Shown here: positions 52,548 to 64,000 of the stretch, piece by piece
How positions within the stretch are numbered: position 1 is the first letter of the stretch
How the letters are laid out: every line of letters begins with the position of its first letter
Position numbers and translations under genes: made by a program
The notes under the pieces: generated by a model
The model's database searches: none
The model's input: the letters and a program-made list of their open reading frames with translations, nothing else
What the model was told of the DNA's origin: nothing
From: Allolobophora icterica
Taxonomy: Eukaryota; Annelida; Clitellata; Crassiclitellata; Lumbricidae
Assembly (NCBI GenBank): GCA_963556255.1
Contig: OY744608.1
Span: 33,330,154 to 33,394,153, forward strand
Length of the DNA: 64,000 nt
Direction: 5' to 3'

Positions 52548-53960
52548 CAGCTTGCAGCGTATTCATCGCAGCTTGTCAAGATTGACTTGGAGGCCCTGGA
52601 GTTTCCATTGCTCACTTTCTCTTCTTCCGTCCGAGTCCTTGGTGTCATACTAGAAAAAGAGCTGACCTTTATTCATTCATTCATTTTGATAATTTATATA
52701 GCGCCTCTTCAAGAAACCTACTCAGAGGGGCTCCCAGTCCAGTCACGGTTAAAACGAGAAGTCTAAGGAGGCGGTAGAAAACAGGTGAACTTCCTCGTGG
52801 AAATAAGCGCAAAGAAGGTGGGAGCCCATTCCACATAGAGGGGCCAGCCACTGAGAAGGTACGACGCTGTTTAACTTAGGAGCGAAACCGAGGAACCAAC
52901 AGCTCACCCCCAGTTGCAGAAGCAGAACTCGACGGGACATTGGGCTAGAGAGCGGACAGCAGAGATCAGATAGCTAATACGGAGTTTCACCAGAGAGAGA
53001 CCGCCAAACAAGAGAAGCAATCCTATAGGAGATGCGCTGCGAGGCAGGAAGCCAATGCAGGACATCACGCATATAAGCTGAAACTGGTGCATATTTTGGG
53101 ATATGGGCAATGAGCCAAGCGGCAGAGCGAAGGACCCGGTCAAGCCGCCCAATTAGAGTCAATGGATGTCCAGTGAGAAGAGAGCAGCAATAGTCAACTC
53201 TACTGGAGATAAAAGCGTGAACAAGGATCACCGCCGCGTCATAAGAAAGGGACCGCATTACAACACGCAACTGCCGGAGCTGGTATAGTAGCAACTCCGG
53301 GTGACCAAATTAACATGCAACACGTAAACCTGCTTTGCCGTAACTGTTACTATCAGCTGCACCAGCTTAGAGTAGTCTCTCGCTCTCTAACCTCCACTGC
53401 CGCTTCCACGCTTGTCCACTCATTTGTCGTATATCGCCTTGACTATTGCAATACTCTGTACCTTGGTCCCCCAGCGGCTCGGATTGGGTGCTTGGACCGT
53501 GTCCTGCGCGCAGCGGCACGCCTTATTGGTCGCATCCCGATATTTGGCCATGTCACCGAGTACATGCGAGATGTTTTGCATTGGCTTCCTATCCCGCAGC
53601 GTATTGCCTATCGAATCTCTGCCCCAGTGTGGCGCTGCCTTGTGGGAGAGGTCCCTGTGTATTTACGAGAGCATTGCCGCTCCACGCCGTGGTTCCTTGC
53701 GCTCTTCTAAGCAGGCAGAGCTACTAGTTCCCCGCTCACGGACCGCCCTTAGGCAACGCCGCAATTTTTCCATCGCTGGCCCTGCAATCTGGAATGGGCT
53801 CCCTGTAGCGCTTCGCTTGGTCCCAACACCCATTCCGCCACATTTTATTCAAATCTCAAGACTGCATTCTTCAGCCGGGGTTGGGTCGGGAGTGCTTCTG
53901 AGTAGATAACCTTGAAGAAGCGCTATATCAATTCTCCATATGAATGAATGAATGAATGAA
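52548..53960 (+). mobile_element. L2/CR1-like LINE, C-terminal half
   Basis: Plus strand: SQLVKIDLEALEFPLL and SVRVLGVILEKELTF up to 52663, then after the nested insert LLCRNCYYQLHQLRVVSRSL, RLDYCNTLYLGPP and VLRAAARLIGRIP, a one-base shift near 53700, and AELLVPRSRTALRQRRNF with GPAIWNGLP. 3' box near 53895-53930 and an (AATG)n tail. Confidence 0.85.
52665..53310 (-). mobile_element. Same-family LINE nested in reverse
   Basis: Tail (AATG)n at 52665-52680. Minus-strand frame from 53294: YQLRQLRVVMRSLS, SSRVDYCCSLLTGHP, DRVLRSAAWLIAHIPKYAPVS, ASQRISYRIASL. Truncated at almost the same RT residue at which it inserted into the plus-strand copy. Confidence 0.85.
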
Positions 53961-54076
53961 AAATTAACAACAGAGATGCAGGGCTATAGGGCTACTTGAT
54001 AACAAACTTCTGCGTATACCAAAAATTAGAAATTACACGAACGTCTATGATAGGGTGTTTTTGTTTTACTTTTCAG

Positions 54077-54520
54077 TACCATTACTTCCCTCTTCACCAT
54101 GTCCGCCACGTAAACTGACCATCACGGTCGACAACATAATGCGCCTTTACATCGATGGAACGGAGAAGACTGGTCTAGTAAACGCTAACAATTCGACGAA
54201 GGCCGACACCGTTGAGCTACCGTCGACTGCTAGAGTCATCGGCGTTCAGGGAACTGACCAAGGCGTCGTCGCTGGAATTCTAGCCTCAACCGATGACGGT
54301 TCCATCGTGACCAATTCCTCGTGGAAGTGCACCAATGTCTACTACCAAGGATGGCAGTTGGTTGGCTTCAATGATTCATCCTGGCCTTTGGCGCATGTCG
54401 TTGCAATCCATCAGACTTCTCCGTGGAGGCTGGTACCAGGGATCAGGACAGACGCCTACTGGATATGGACCCCAAAGTACAACGGTGGAGATTTGGTTGT
54501 CTACTGCAGGAAGGATATAG
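54077..54520 (+). CDS. Exon E7: tandem-domain protein, gene C
   Basis: Phase 1-1, 444 nt. The acceptor is TTACTTTTCAG and the donor is G|GTATCA. The left part (GLVNANNSTKADTVELPSTARVI) matches E1 base for base over about 90 nt. The right part (SIVTNSSWKC, PLAHVVAIHQTSPWRLVPG, KYNGGDLVV) resembles E6. Three cysteines. NDS and NSS sites are potential N-glycosylation positions. A mosaic of E1-type and E6-type sequence. Confidence 0.86.
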
Positions 54521-54612
54521 GTATCAAACGTTTATTATGTTAACTAAAAGCCGTATGTTGAGTTACCAACAACAATAGAAATTATTGTAGGCCCTAATTT
54601 AACAGGTGCTCA

Positions 54613-56104
54613 ATAGGTATTGTATTGTATTGTATTCGGATATTTATAAAGCGCTTCTAGCGGGAGGGCCATTCAGAAGCGCTCCCAGTGTGAGAGACCC
54701 CGAGAGAAAAACCAAGTTTTAAGAAAGGTAAAAGAGGAAGAGACGTTACCTGAGAGAATAGAAGAACGAACGAACGGAGGAAGCTCATTCCAAATAGCAG
54801 GGCCAATGGAAGCAAAAGACCTAGATTGAGCCAGTGAAGTCCTGACACGGGGAACGAGGAGGTTCAAACGGTCAGATGAACGAAGAGGACGAAGAGAAGC
54901 AGCAGAGTGAGGGCGATGAATTAAGTCACATAAATATTTTGGAGCGAAACCAAGTTGAGCCTTAGAGACAAGGATGAGGACCTTAAATTGGATGCGGGAA
55001 GAAAGCGGGAGCCAGTGGAGTTCTTCTGCCATAAAGGTGGTGATATGAGAGAATCGAGGAAGACGGGCAATTAATCTAGCAGCAGCATTGAGAACGGACT
55101 GAAGAGGAGCAAGACGGACTTTAGGAAGACCAATGAGGAGGGAATTGCAGGAGTCAAGTCTAGAGCAGACAAATGCATGGACAATTGAAGTGAAAATTGG
55201 AGATGAGAGAGAGCGACGGATAGCTCTAAGGCGCCTTAGGTGAAAATAGGAAGTGCGAGTGAGTTTGGAAATGTGTTCAGTAAAGGTGAGAGAATTGTCA
55301 AGGGGTCACTCCTAGATCACGAACGCTAGACGAGAAAGTGAAAAGCGGAAACCTTTGAGACAGCACAGCAAAGTCGAGTTTTTGAAGTTGTTGAGGAGTG
55401 CCAAACCAGATAAATTGGGTTTTGGACGAATTGAGGGACAGGCGATTGCAAGACATCCAGCCTGATCCAGGTATGAAGATCATGAGAAAGAGCTTCGATG
55501 CGCTGAGCAAGAAGAAGTTGAGAGGAAGGAGGCCCATGAACATAAGCCTGGACATCATCAGCAAAGAGGTGGCCTGAAGCCTCATAGATGGGGAGGAGAG
55601 AGGGGATACCGGCCGTGTATAAAATAAAGAGGAGAGGGCCCAGAACAGAGCCCTGCGGAACACCCAGTTTAACAGGGACCCACAGAGTTCTAGATTCACC
55701 AGAGATAACCATCTGAGTGCGATCAGATAGGTATGACCGGAACCACTGGAGAGGGGGGCCCTTGAGACCGCAAGAGGTCTCAAGGCGCTGTAGAAGAATG
55801 GTGTGGTCGACCATGTCAAAGGCTGAGGAGACATCATATAGCGCCAGAAGAGTGAGTTCGGACCTATCAACAGCTGAATAAATTTCAGAAAGCAAAGAAA
55901 GGAGGGCAGTTTCAGTGGAGTGGTGAGCCCTAAAACCTGACTGAAAGGGAGGCAAAAGACCAGATTGTTCCAGATAAGGAAGAAGTTGAAGAGAGACAAG
56001 GCGTTCAAGGGTTTTGGAGAGAAATGATAGATTAAAGATTGGACGGTAGTTTTGGCAGAGGTTTGTGTCAAGATTAGGCTTCTTGAGTGAGGGGAAAACA
56101 ATGG
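54613..56104 (-). mobile_element. L2/CR1-like LINE with most of the RT
   Basis: Minus strand; tail (AATAC)n at 54613-54632 and 3' box beside it. From 56100: NLDTNLCQNYRPI, FLSKTLERLVSLQL, QSGFRAHHSTETALL, DVSSAFDMVDHTILLQRL, GVPQGSVLGPLLFILYTAG, the catalytic FADDVQAY, then three frame changes before the C-terminal RIQFKVLILVSKAQLGFAPKYL and ASIGPAIWNELP. Truncated upstream of the RT. Confidence 0.88.
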
Positions 56105-56281
56105 CCCGCTTTTGCAACCAAAAAGTCACGAGCTTATAGGGCCTACATTTGGTTATCCTATTACTGTCATACATTTTAGGCGACCTTACTAAAAAAATAT
56201 CTATTTTCCTCAACCCCCGAAAGAACGTTAAATTTCGAAAATAATGATTGAATAAGACAAATTCCCAAATTGCCTCCATAT

Positions 56282-57811
56282 TGTGGCGAACTTACACTTC
56301 CCAGTACCCCACTTCTTGAGTTAGTGGGGCGGAAATGAACCTCTCTCTCGCCGGGGTATATCTCTCTATACCGTATACTTCCAAGGCCAGCCGAGTGGTT
56401 AAGAAGGCCCTGGACGTATGTGCGTAGATAAGGCCTCCGATGTCGTCGAAGGACTTACGAGTTACCCGCAACTGATCGACAGCAAATCATAAGACCGAAT
56501 AACGATTGAAGACTTGTATTATATCCACGATAATCAACGCAATAATCGATATTTCCAATTGAAACAAATACACTTGTCGTGTCTAGAAATTATATCCATA
56601 TATTCCACAGAACGATCGCTTTACAACTCGTAATACGCAATCAAATACCGCAAGAAATATCTCAACGACGACTAATCACCTGCTTCTATATCCACGTTTA
56701 CTCCAAAGATGCCCCACAGTCGGACAAGAACTGTCGCCGCTCGCAATTTCGGACTCTCTCTCTCTCACTGACTGCTACTCTTCGGCAACTCACTGCGACG
56801 GACTGTCGACTAATGTCTGCCGGCAACTCTCGACAACTCACTGCGATCGACTGTCTCTCTTGACAACTCACTGCGATCGACTGTCTGCCACTGTGCGATT
56901 CTGTCGCCTTTTATACTTTTCAGAGGGGCCCCAGCGCGCGAAAACCCCTCCCTCCGGGAGTTCATCGTAGGCCACCAGGTCGCATCGACCAAGTCTTCGG
57001 CGGGGCCTCAGTGCCCCAGGGATAAGCGTAAGGCATAGAGGTCCCCGCTGGTTTTGCGCGCCTCAGTCGCTACCCCCCTCCTTGAGTCCATCGAAGCACT
57101 AGGCCGCATCGGCCAAGTCTTCGGCGGGGCATCAGTGCCCCAGGGAGACACTAAAGAGCGTCAAGGCCCTCTGGCTTTGCGCGCCTCAATCGCTATCCCC
57201 CCTTCCTGAGTCCATCGAAGCACTAGGCCGCATCGGCCAAGTCTTCGGCGGGGCCACAGTGCCCCAGGGAGACACTAAAGGGCGTCAAAGCCCTCTGGTT
57301 TTGCGCGCCTCAATCGCTACCCCCCTCCTTAAATTCGTCGAAGGCACTAGGCCACATCGGCCAAGTCTTCGGCTGGGCATCAGTGCCCCAGGGAGACACT
57401 AAAGGGCGTCAAGGCCCTCTGGTTTTGCGCGCCTCAATCGCTATCCCCCTCCCTGAGTCCATCGAAGCACTAGGCCGCATCGGCCAAGTCTTCGGCGGGG
57501 CATCAGTGCCCCAGGGATACGCTAAAGAGCGTCGAGGTCCCCCCTTGAATTCATCGAAGGGACTAGGCCACATTGGCCAAGCCTTCGGCTGGGCATCAGT
57601 GCCCCAGGGAGACACTAAAGAGCGTCGAGGTCCCCCTTGAATTCATCGAAGGGACTAGGCCACATCGGCCAAGCCTTCGGCTGGGCATCAGTGCCCCAGG
57701 GAGACCCCAAAGGCGTCGAGATCCCCTTTCCCTTGAATTAGTTGAATTGAATTTTTACTGTTTCAGGGTCAGCGATGGAGGCCGATCTCCCCCCCCCCCA
57801 ATTTCGCTACA
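56282..57811. mobile_element. Solo LTR, about 1.5 kb, unrelated family
   Basis: TGTGGCGAA at the left, TTTCGCTACA at the right (inverted termini), with a 4-bp duplication ATAT (56278-56281 and 57812-57815). Flanks join to an uninterrupted intron-unit site seen after E6. No internal coding. A minisatellite occupies its right half. No full element of this family lies in the window. Confidence 0.6.
56935..57740. repeat. GC-rich minisatellite, units of about 90-125 bp
   Basis: About seven units, each with 'cgcatcggccaagtcttcgg' and 'cagtgccccaggga'. The last two units are about 90 bp and lack the 'ttttgcgcgcctcaatcgct' part. GC content stands out from the A/T-rich surroundings. Confidence 0.92.
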
Positions 57812-58435
57812 ATATCTCCAAGGGTGCATATTGGATGACTGAATTTTAGCTTTTCTTCAACGTGTGACGCTGATCTCAGGAATGCGAGGAATTATTGCTG
57901 ATAAAAAAGTATGGAATTTAATACAAGGCCAGGGAAGTAATGTTGCTAGCAAAATATGCTGAAATCAGTAGATCTTAACTATACCTTGCAGGTAGTGCCG
58001 TCTGAAGGCATTGGCACACTGGGCAGTAGCCAGAGGCCCGATTCTAGGGACCCCAAAGTAAAAAGACCTACCAAAATAAATGTGTGCATGACCTCCACGC
58101 GCGGCAGTGCCTCAATTGCTTGTCCAGGGTCTACAATGTTGCTAAGACGGCACCGTTTGCAGGTAGTCCTACTACTACATCTGGGAAGGTTTAAATTGAA
58201 TAATTATTTCTACGTTGGTCAATTCAGATGGTAGTGTACTCCATAAAGTGGGACCAAAACATTAAACCGAAAACCGTGCAGGCTTCAAGCGAGCCACGTC
58301 GATTCAAAATTTTCCGAGGCTTTGTGTTTTGGATCAAATACTGTGATACACATCAGTGTTCCATGAAAAAATAATTCATAAATGGTAAAGTTAACTTTAC
58401 GGTAGGTAGCGATATGTAGGCCTAATGTACTGTAA

Positions 58436-59400
58436 TGTAATCACATCTTTATATAGTGCCTCTTCATGAAAACAGATCAGAGACGCTTTCGATCTGACGA
58501 TGAAACACCAGGATCGAACAAAAAGGTTTTCAAGCGCCTTCGGAATGGAAGATTGAAACCGGTGTGCCTGACCTTCTTGGATGTGGTCAAAGCCTTTGAT
58601 TGTGTCTCTCGTGAGACACTGGCTAGGTCACTTAGGAGACTGGGTGTGCCATCCCCGCTGGTGCAGTACATTGCGAGGATGTACGCCAACACGTCAACCG
58701 TCCTCAAAGTAGACGGTCCAAGAAGCGGTTCAATCAGATGTGGCCGTGGCATGCGTGAAGGCGATCCATGTCGGCCATCCTGTTCAACTGCGTAATGGAC
58801 AAGGTCCTGGCAGAGCTGAACCTAACCCGGCCATCGGTTACTTCCTGAATAAGGAGGTTATAGTCCAGTGTTTGGCTTTTGCTGATGACCTTGTCCTGAT
58901 CGCCTCTACTGCAGACGGTCCGCGGGAGCAGATGGACAGTGTACAGAATGCATTGAAGTTAATTCGACTGAACCCGGCTAAGAGTGCCTTCCTCAGTATC
59001 GACACTGATGGGAAGGTTGAACGCTGGGTGGTAAATCCCTCGCCGGTCTTGACCATTGACGGCGATTCGGTCAAGTCGCGCAACATAGTGCAAACTTACA
59101 AATACCTGGCACTGCAGGCCGTACCACTCGGTGTGAGGAAGGCCACGGTGACTTCCTCATAGTGGGACTGGACCGGTTAACACTTATTCCGTTGAAGCAC
59201 CAGCAGCGCATGTTCCTATTGAGCTGCCATTTGTTGTTGAGTATGTCTCCAATCAGACGGGCCGCGGCATTTAAGTTAGACTGTAGTTGGTTAATGTGGT
59301 AGGGGGTACGCCCTGCTTAAACAGCGTTGCCATAATCAACCCTTGAGCATATGAATGCATGCAAGATGGTCGTGGCATATTTATGCCAATTTGGGTCGTA
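58436..59400 (-). mobile_element. LINE fragment surrounding an R2-like fragment
   Basis: 58441-58556 is the reversed 3' end of an L2/CR1-like LINE. 59245-59400 is more minus-strand LINE (atgtctccaatcagacgggc... gcgttgccataatcaaccc). The piece between is a plus-strand fragment of another LINE. Confidence 0.6.
58557..59244 (+). pseudogene. R2-like reverse transcriptase fragment
   Basis: Plus strand: TFLDVVKAFDCVSRETLAR (motif A), RRLGVPSPLVQYIARMY, CGRGMREGDP, a one-base shift near 58768, FNCVMDKVLAEL in another frame, LAFADDLVLIAS (catalytic box), LNPAKSAFLSIDTDGKVERW and VQTYKYL. The ADDLVL box and the NPAKS..DGK.ERWVV stretch are characteristic of R2-type RT. Only the palm is present, with no zinc fingers or endonuclease. 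Confidence 0.8.
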
Positions 59401-60452
59401 GGCTAATTTGAAACGAAGTGCTGTAATCATATTCCTGTCGTAATGTAATACGGATCAAAAGGCTGATTTGGTCCTATCTTTCCAATGTACCACACAGACC
59501 GTTCAGATTGCACGTTTCTGAACAGTTAGCCTACCAATCATTGTAAGAAAACAGCATACCGGTACTTATAAACCCAAGGAAATATTGCAGTGGGACAAGT
59601 ATATAGAATATTAATGCGCAGTAGAGATTTAGCATAATGTTTCGGCAAGTAATACGTAAAGACACTTTCACTTGAAAGAATCTGTATACGGAAGTCAAGA
59701 TGACAAAATAAAAAATAGGGCCTATGCAAGACAGTAGGCCTATTAGGCTCGAAGCTCTAGGCCGACAACACATGTTTTGGAATAACATTAGGAAAGAAAA
59801 TATGGTAATTCCTCACAAGATTAGAGGCCAGCAATAACAAGGAAGTGACGTTTAAGAACAACAGAATTTATCAGGCAAGATTAACTTTTAAATGAGAGTT
59901 AATATTAGAATATTATATTAGAATATTTGTGCTGGTCCAGAAGAATCAATCCAACCATCAAGGGTTCTCCTTCCTATCTGATCTATCAGTTTCTTAAATT
60001 TTATTGAACTCATTGCCAATGTCTTGCAACCATAGTGCCCGCCTGTAAAAATCGACATAGGCCTACAATTGTTAAACACGATGCCAAAAAAGTTAACAAT
60101 AACAGAAAGATGAGCATTTGGTCCACGGATTTGCTGCGGCTGGCATTCTGCCCAGTAGAGTTTTATGTTGCTTCCCGGCCTCTTATTTGCCGAACTGGTT
60201 AGTGCAGTTTGGCCTATTGTGCACTTGCTTATGAAAAGAAAAGTAGGGGCCTACGTAGTGTCAGTAATGTCTGCTACAGTTGAAATTTCATACTTTACAT
60301 TGAGCAAATTCTAGTTTGTAATGTGTTCAATATAAACCAAGCGCTGAACTTTTTCACTAGACAGGTCTATATCTGATTCGAAACTTTCTGAAGATACAAA
60401 AAATTAGAAATAATATGAGCTTCTATATGATATGGTGTTTCTTACTTTTCAG

Positions 60453-60908
60453 TACCAGTAGGCCTACCATCAATTCCTTCTTCACCATGTCCGTCTGGTA
60501 AACTGACCATTGCGTCCCACAGCAAAATGCGCCTTTACATCGATGGGACTGAGAAGACTGGCCTAGCAAAGGGTAACGATTGGACGAAGGCTGACACCGT
60601 TGAGCTACCATGGACTGCTAGAGTCATCGGCGTTCAGGGAACTGACTATGGCGTCGTCGCTGGAATTCTGGCCTCGACCGATGACGGTTCCATCGTGACC
60701 AATTCCTTGTGGAAGTGCACCAATGTCTACTACAAAGGATGGCAGTTCGTTGGCTTCGATGATTCGTCCTGGCCTTTGGCGCATGTCGTTGCAATCCATC
60801 AGACTTCTCCGTGGAGGCTGGTACCAGGGATCAGGACAGACGCCTACTGGATATGGACGCCGAAGTACAAAGGTGGACATTCGGTTGTCTACTGCAGGAA
60901 AGTTTTAG
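60453..60908 (+). CDS. Exon E8: tandem-domain protein, last domain of gene C seen
   Basis: Phase 1-1, 456 nt, with the same four-residue N-terminal extension (VGLP) as E1. The acceptor is TTACTTTTCAG and the donor is G|GTGAGA. Variants: CPSGKLTIASHSKMRL, LAKGNDW, GTDYGVV, GWQFVGF, GGHSVVYCRKVLG; the HSVVYCRK end is shared with E1. The 3' intron is homologous to those of E1 and E5, so it should be followed by a short terminal exon, which was not found before the window ends. Confidence 0.83.
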
Positions 60909-62141
60909 GTGAGACTAATTCCATAAAAAAAAGTAGACGTCTTCTGGATCAGCAGCTCTATTTGCTCTACTAAATTATTTAGTTCCTAGTCAGACGTTGG
61001 TTACAACTGTGAGAAACATGAGATTCTTTTATGAGCCTTGGCGCAGTGCAAATTGCAAAGCTCAGTGTTGGTATTAACGTCGCGTAGCACATTTAAACTG
61101 ACATAATCTTATCCAATCAAGTCTGTAGTTTAATTTACAGATTGGTCACACCAAGGTTAACAGTACGGTTAATTGTTTATGATTACTATTATTCTTGTAA
61201 TTATCTAGCATGTAGGCTTACATATTAGGCCTATCCCTCGGAACTTATATAGAGACTCTGGAGAAATATCAAACGTTATTTATTGTATATAATTTTTAAT
61301 TTTTTTAGTTTACTCGAGGAAAAAATTATCCCTTAGGAACAAAATATTAGGTTAGGAGTAGAAATGATAGATATATCTCTGAATAGTCAGACCTCGTCCC
61401 AGTTTCCACAACCTTACGAATATACCGTATATTTGACACATATAGGCCACATATAGGCCACGGTCTATACGCTGGGAAAGGATTTCGCGTCGATCTCCAG
61501 CGGCAGGTGAATGCGATACACCGTATCCGAGGGAATATCTGCACCCTCAGCATTTACAGGGCCGGGGATTTAAAATACAACTAGAACAAACATAATTTAT
61601 GGGTTGTAGAATAAACGCATATTTGCTAGACTTATAAGAATCGTATAGTCTGTTCAGCGACAGAACCTGCTGAATTCGCCGTCTTCGACAAGTAGGAAGC
61701 GGCGCTGGCGTTGACCACTATCACATTCCAGGTCACGTATTTAGAATAACCCAAGGAAAAAGTCTGGCATCATCGGTCCGCTTGCCATCGGTCCGTAGAA
61801 GAACCGCTGGCTCCTTCGTGCTTGGAACATCTGCGTTGTATATATGTAATAACTATGTATGCATGTATTTGGGCTTTTACAGAACGCATTTAGGAACCTC
61901 TCAAAACCGCTGTGAACATAGTTGTCTAAGAGTTAAAATTTTAAACAGGTGCGTCTTAGCAAACGACGAGAATTTATCTAATTAAACAGGTCCTCTCTAC
62001 AGAAAGACTGGCGTTAATAACTTCCTGTTGCTCTAGAAAGTGGGGGGTACTAACTTTCGCATTGTTTCAGCATCGCGGCTGTTAAATAATTATCATGCCA
62101 TCGTTTGTATTACAGGCATAATAATACTTATAGGCATAAAA
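60909..62141 (+). other. Sequence after E8, no further exon found
   Basis: 60909-61190 matches the start of the last introns of genes A and B. From about 61200 it is unique. No homologue of the CTTCTTTTGCAG acceptor plus 35-nt exon could be located. Confidence 0.55.
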
Positions 62142-62179
<38 letters not shown>

Positions 62180-62309
62180 AATGATGATGATGATGATAAT
62201 GATTATGATTATGACGATAACGATGACGATGACGATGGTGATGATGATGATGATAATGATGATGATGATGATGATGATGGTGATGATGATGGTGATGATG
62301 ATGATGAAT

Positions 62310-62397
<88 letters not shown>

Positions 62398-62412
62398 TTG
62401 ATGATGATGATA
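62142..62412. repeat. (GAT)n microsatellite
   Basis: About 90 GAT units with AAT, GAC and GGT interruptions and two 'aatt' breaks at 62308 and 62397. Open frames of Met or Asp are artefacts. Confidence 0.96.
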
Positions 62413-62850
62413 CTAATAATAATAATAGCGATAATAATTCACCATTAATTCAGAAACTACCAAACCTACGATCGTTAAAGCTAAAGCTACGGTACGGTCT
62501 TCCATGCTCGAGGGACACTAATTAACACCCCCACAGTTTAATCAACTCAAATACAATTAGCGTACACAGTTTGTCTATAGTCCACCATGTGCTTTAGATT
62601 CTTTAGTTAAGTGTTTTGTTACGATTACATATCTAATGATATGCTATCGAGTCTTTAGTAAAGTATAATGTTGTCATTGCATGTTAATTGGTGTTAGACT
62701 GCTTTTTATCAGATTGTAGACCCTATTAGCCTACTACCCTTTTAGGTCTCCTGTGTAGCCAGATTATGTTAATTGACTATAAGCATTATATGTTTTGTTT
62801 ATCCTTGCAAGGTTTGGTTACCGAACTAAAAGTACAATACAATACAATTG
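62413..62850 (+). mobile_element. Probable LINE 3' end with (ACAAT)n tail
   Basis: Ends 'aaaagtacaatacaatacaatt' at 62829-62850, the tail style of LINEs in the window. The preceding 3' UTR-like sequence has no coding motif, so the family is unknown. Confidence 0.45.
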
Positions 62851-63686
62851 TGTTGCTTGCTACCGCTAGGAATAACTGTGAAGCGGCCGTTGTTGGCTAC
62901 TTCGTTGATAGATAACACTCATTGATTTAATATTTACTTTATTGTTAACTTGCAATTAACTACGTTGACTACAATAGTTAATATTCGATTCACCTACACG
63001 CACTCTCAATTCACTCACTACACACTGTTGTTGTTCCTACCACCGTCGTTCGTTTCTCGTTCTTCCCTTCTCTCTCCCTCTCGTTTCCCAAAACATGCCT
63101 CTTAATACATAAGTGACTTGTGCTGATGATGATGATAGCTGAGCCTTTCTACCTACAGCTCGCATGCAACAGATACACTATGTGCACCGAATGAATGGAT
63201 GACTGTATGTATGACCACTATATGACCATCCTTATAAAAAACACGAGCCACGGGTTTTTCCCATTAAACCCCTCAACAAAATAACGAATAACCAACAGTG
63301 AAGAATACTAACACATAAGTCCAATACAAAAAATCTAGTCAAATAGTCTATCAGTCCATAATTCTATCAGACCCCGTGCGGTGAATCGAACGCAGTGACA
63401 ATAACAATCGAAATAGCAATCAAATAGTAAGCACGACATGAGAAACTAACGTAATATAACACAATACTCATAACTACCACTATATGACCATTAATGATCA
63501 CAACACAATAACCATATAAAGTACCGAAATATAACCATGTAACCATAAAAATCGTCATCCCAATACGAACAAGTAGAACATGATAATACAAGCGTCAGCA
63601 AGATAAGCAACTAAAACTAAACGATAGCAATCAATCGACGAATAGTTCAATCAACAAGCAGAAATTCAAGGTAACAACAACACTGA
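62851..63686. other. No gene recognised
   Basis: Contains a possible LTR-like segment (62851-63278, TGTTG...CAACA), but without duplication or polypurine tract. Pyrimidine-rich around 63040-63090. Short imperfect 'tatgaccat' repeats at 63213, 63222 and 63482. Confidence 0.35.
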
Positions 63687-64000
63687 TTATGGTTGCAACT
63701 CAAGCGGAACATTGAATTCCAAACTAGAGATATACAGTTGAACAGAATAACGTTTGTTAGGGCCAATAATAGTGTCCAGTTTTCGAGCCAAACAGTAAGA
63801 AATAGATAAGGACTGTGGCAACAACACTCGAATCTGAGAAGGTTTATGTAAAGCTGTAATATTCCACTGAAAACGTAACTGACGACCAGAACAATGACGA
63901 GAAAGACTAATGTTAGAAATAGCATTCAAAGCGACAACATCATAATCTCCTAATGCATAACGCAACTTATACCAAGGAATAACAACTTTAGCTTCTGTGT
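63687..64000 (-). CDS. Unidentified open frame running off the right edge
   Basis: Minus-strand frame open from the window end to a stop at 63687 (at least 104 codons). Includes VVIPWYKLRYALGDYDVV, HCSGRQLRFQWNITALHK and SISYCLARKLDTIIG. Composition is ordinary, not low-complexity, and there is no internal stop. No family recognised. It might be the end of a retroelement gene or a host exon. Confidence 0.4.
   Translation of the reverse strand, partial: TEAKVVIPWYKLRYALGDYDVVALNAISNISLSRHCSGRQLRFQWNITALHKPSQIRVLLPQSLSISYCLARKLDTIIGPNKRYSVQLYISSLEFNVPLELQP

Larger units (their letters stand above)
52406..54076 (+). other. Intron unit after E6, right part
   Basis: The unit resumes at 52406, is filled by a nested pair of LINEs (52548-53960), and ends with the short pre-exon block and acceptor of E7. 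Confidence 0.7.
54521..60452 (+). other. Intron between E7 and E8
   Basis: The duplicated intron unit survives in pieces (54521-54612, 56105-56277, 57816-58430, 59400-60452), separated by a LINE, a long solo LTR, and a composite LINE/R2-like block. Subtracting these brings the period back to about 2.4 kb. Confidence 0.7.

Noticed and set aside
62851..63278. LTR with TGTTG...CAACA ends
   Set aside because: No target duplication, no purine-rich tract next to it, and inverted termini of only 5 bp; likely chance.

Overview
The window looks like a marine invertebrate, probably deuterostome, nuclear genome. It has spliced GT-AG exons separated by long introns, and most of the sequence is made of interleaved mobile elements. 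These include CR1/L2-like LINEs, two LINE-type elements with R2-like features, hAT-type MITEs with 8-bp target duplications, a piggyBac remnant, a tRNA-type SINE, a Ty3/gypsy element with its integrase domain ahead of the reverse transcriptase, and many expanded microsatellites. An echinoderm or similar lineage would fit, but the sequence alone does not prove it.

The host content is a plus-strand family of secreted, tandem-domain proteins. Eight homologous coding exons of 444-462 nt, all in phase 1-1, lie at 2620-3075, 18509-18970, 19500-19943, 21903-22346, 24250-24693, 44191-44634, 54077-54520 and 60453-60908. Two tiny terminal exons of 35 coding nt, each with one cysteine and a stop, lie at 4298-4332 and 25791-25825. 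A signal-peptide exon ending in a phase-1 GTAAGT donor lies at 38938-38998. The simplest model is three neighbouring genes. Gene A enters from the left edge and ends near 4412. Gene B has four domains (18509-25825, first exon not located). Gene C starts at 38938 and has at least three domains. The exons are mosaics of one another, which points to gene conversion or unequal exchange, and about 2 kb of intron is duplicated along with each exon.

Layout: 1-5200 gene A end; 5200-18500 LINE, hAT and piggyBac nests, microsatellites and a 14-bp satellite; 18500-25850 gene B; 25850-38900 LINEs, an R2-like (restriction-type endonuclease) LINE split by a solo LTR, and a large foldback element interrupted by a LINE; 38900-61000 gene C, whose introns are swollen by LINEs, a 584-bp TTC tract, a 6.5-kb Ty3/gypsy element and a 1.5-kb solo LTR; 61000-64000 a GAT repeat, a LINE 3' end and an unidentified minus-strand reading frame running off the window.

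No rRNA gene, CRISPR array or bacterial-type operon was seen. Nearly all long reading frames outside the exon family belong to mobile elements or to simple repeats that happen to lack stops.
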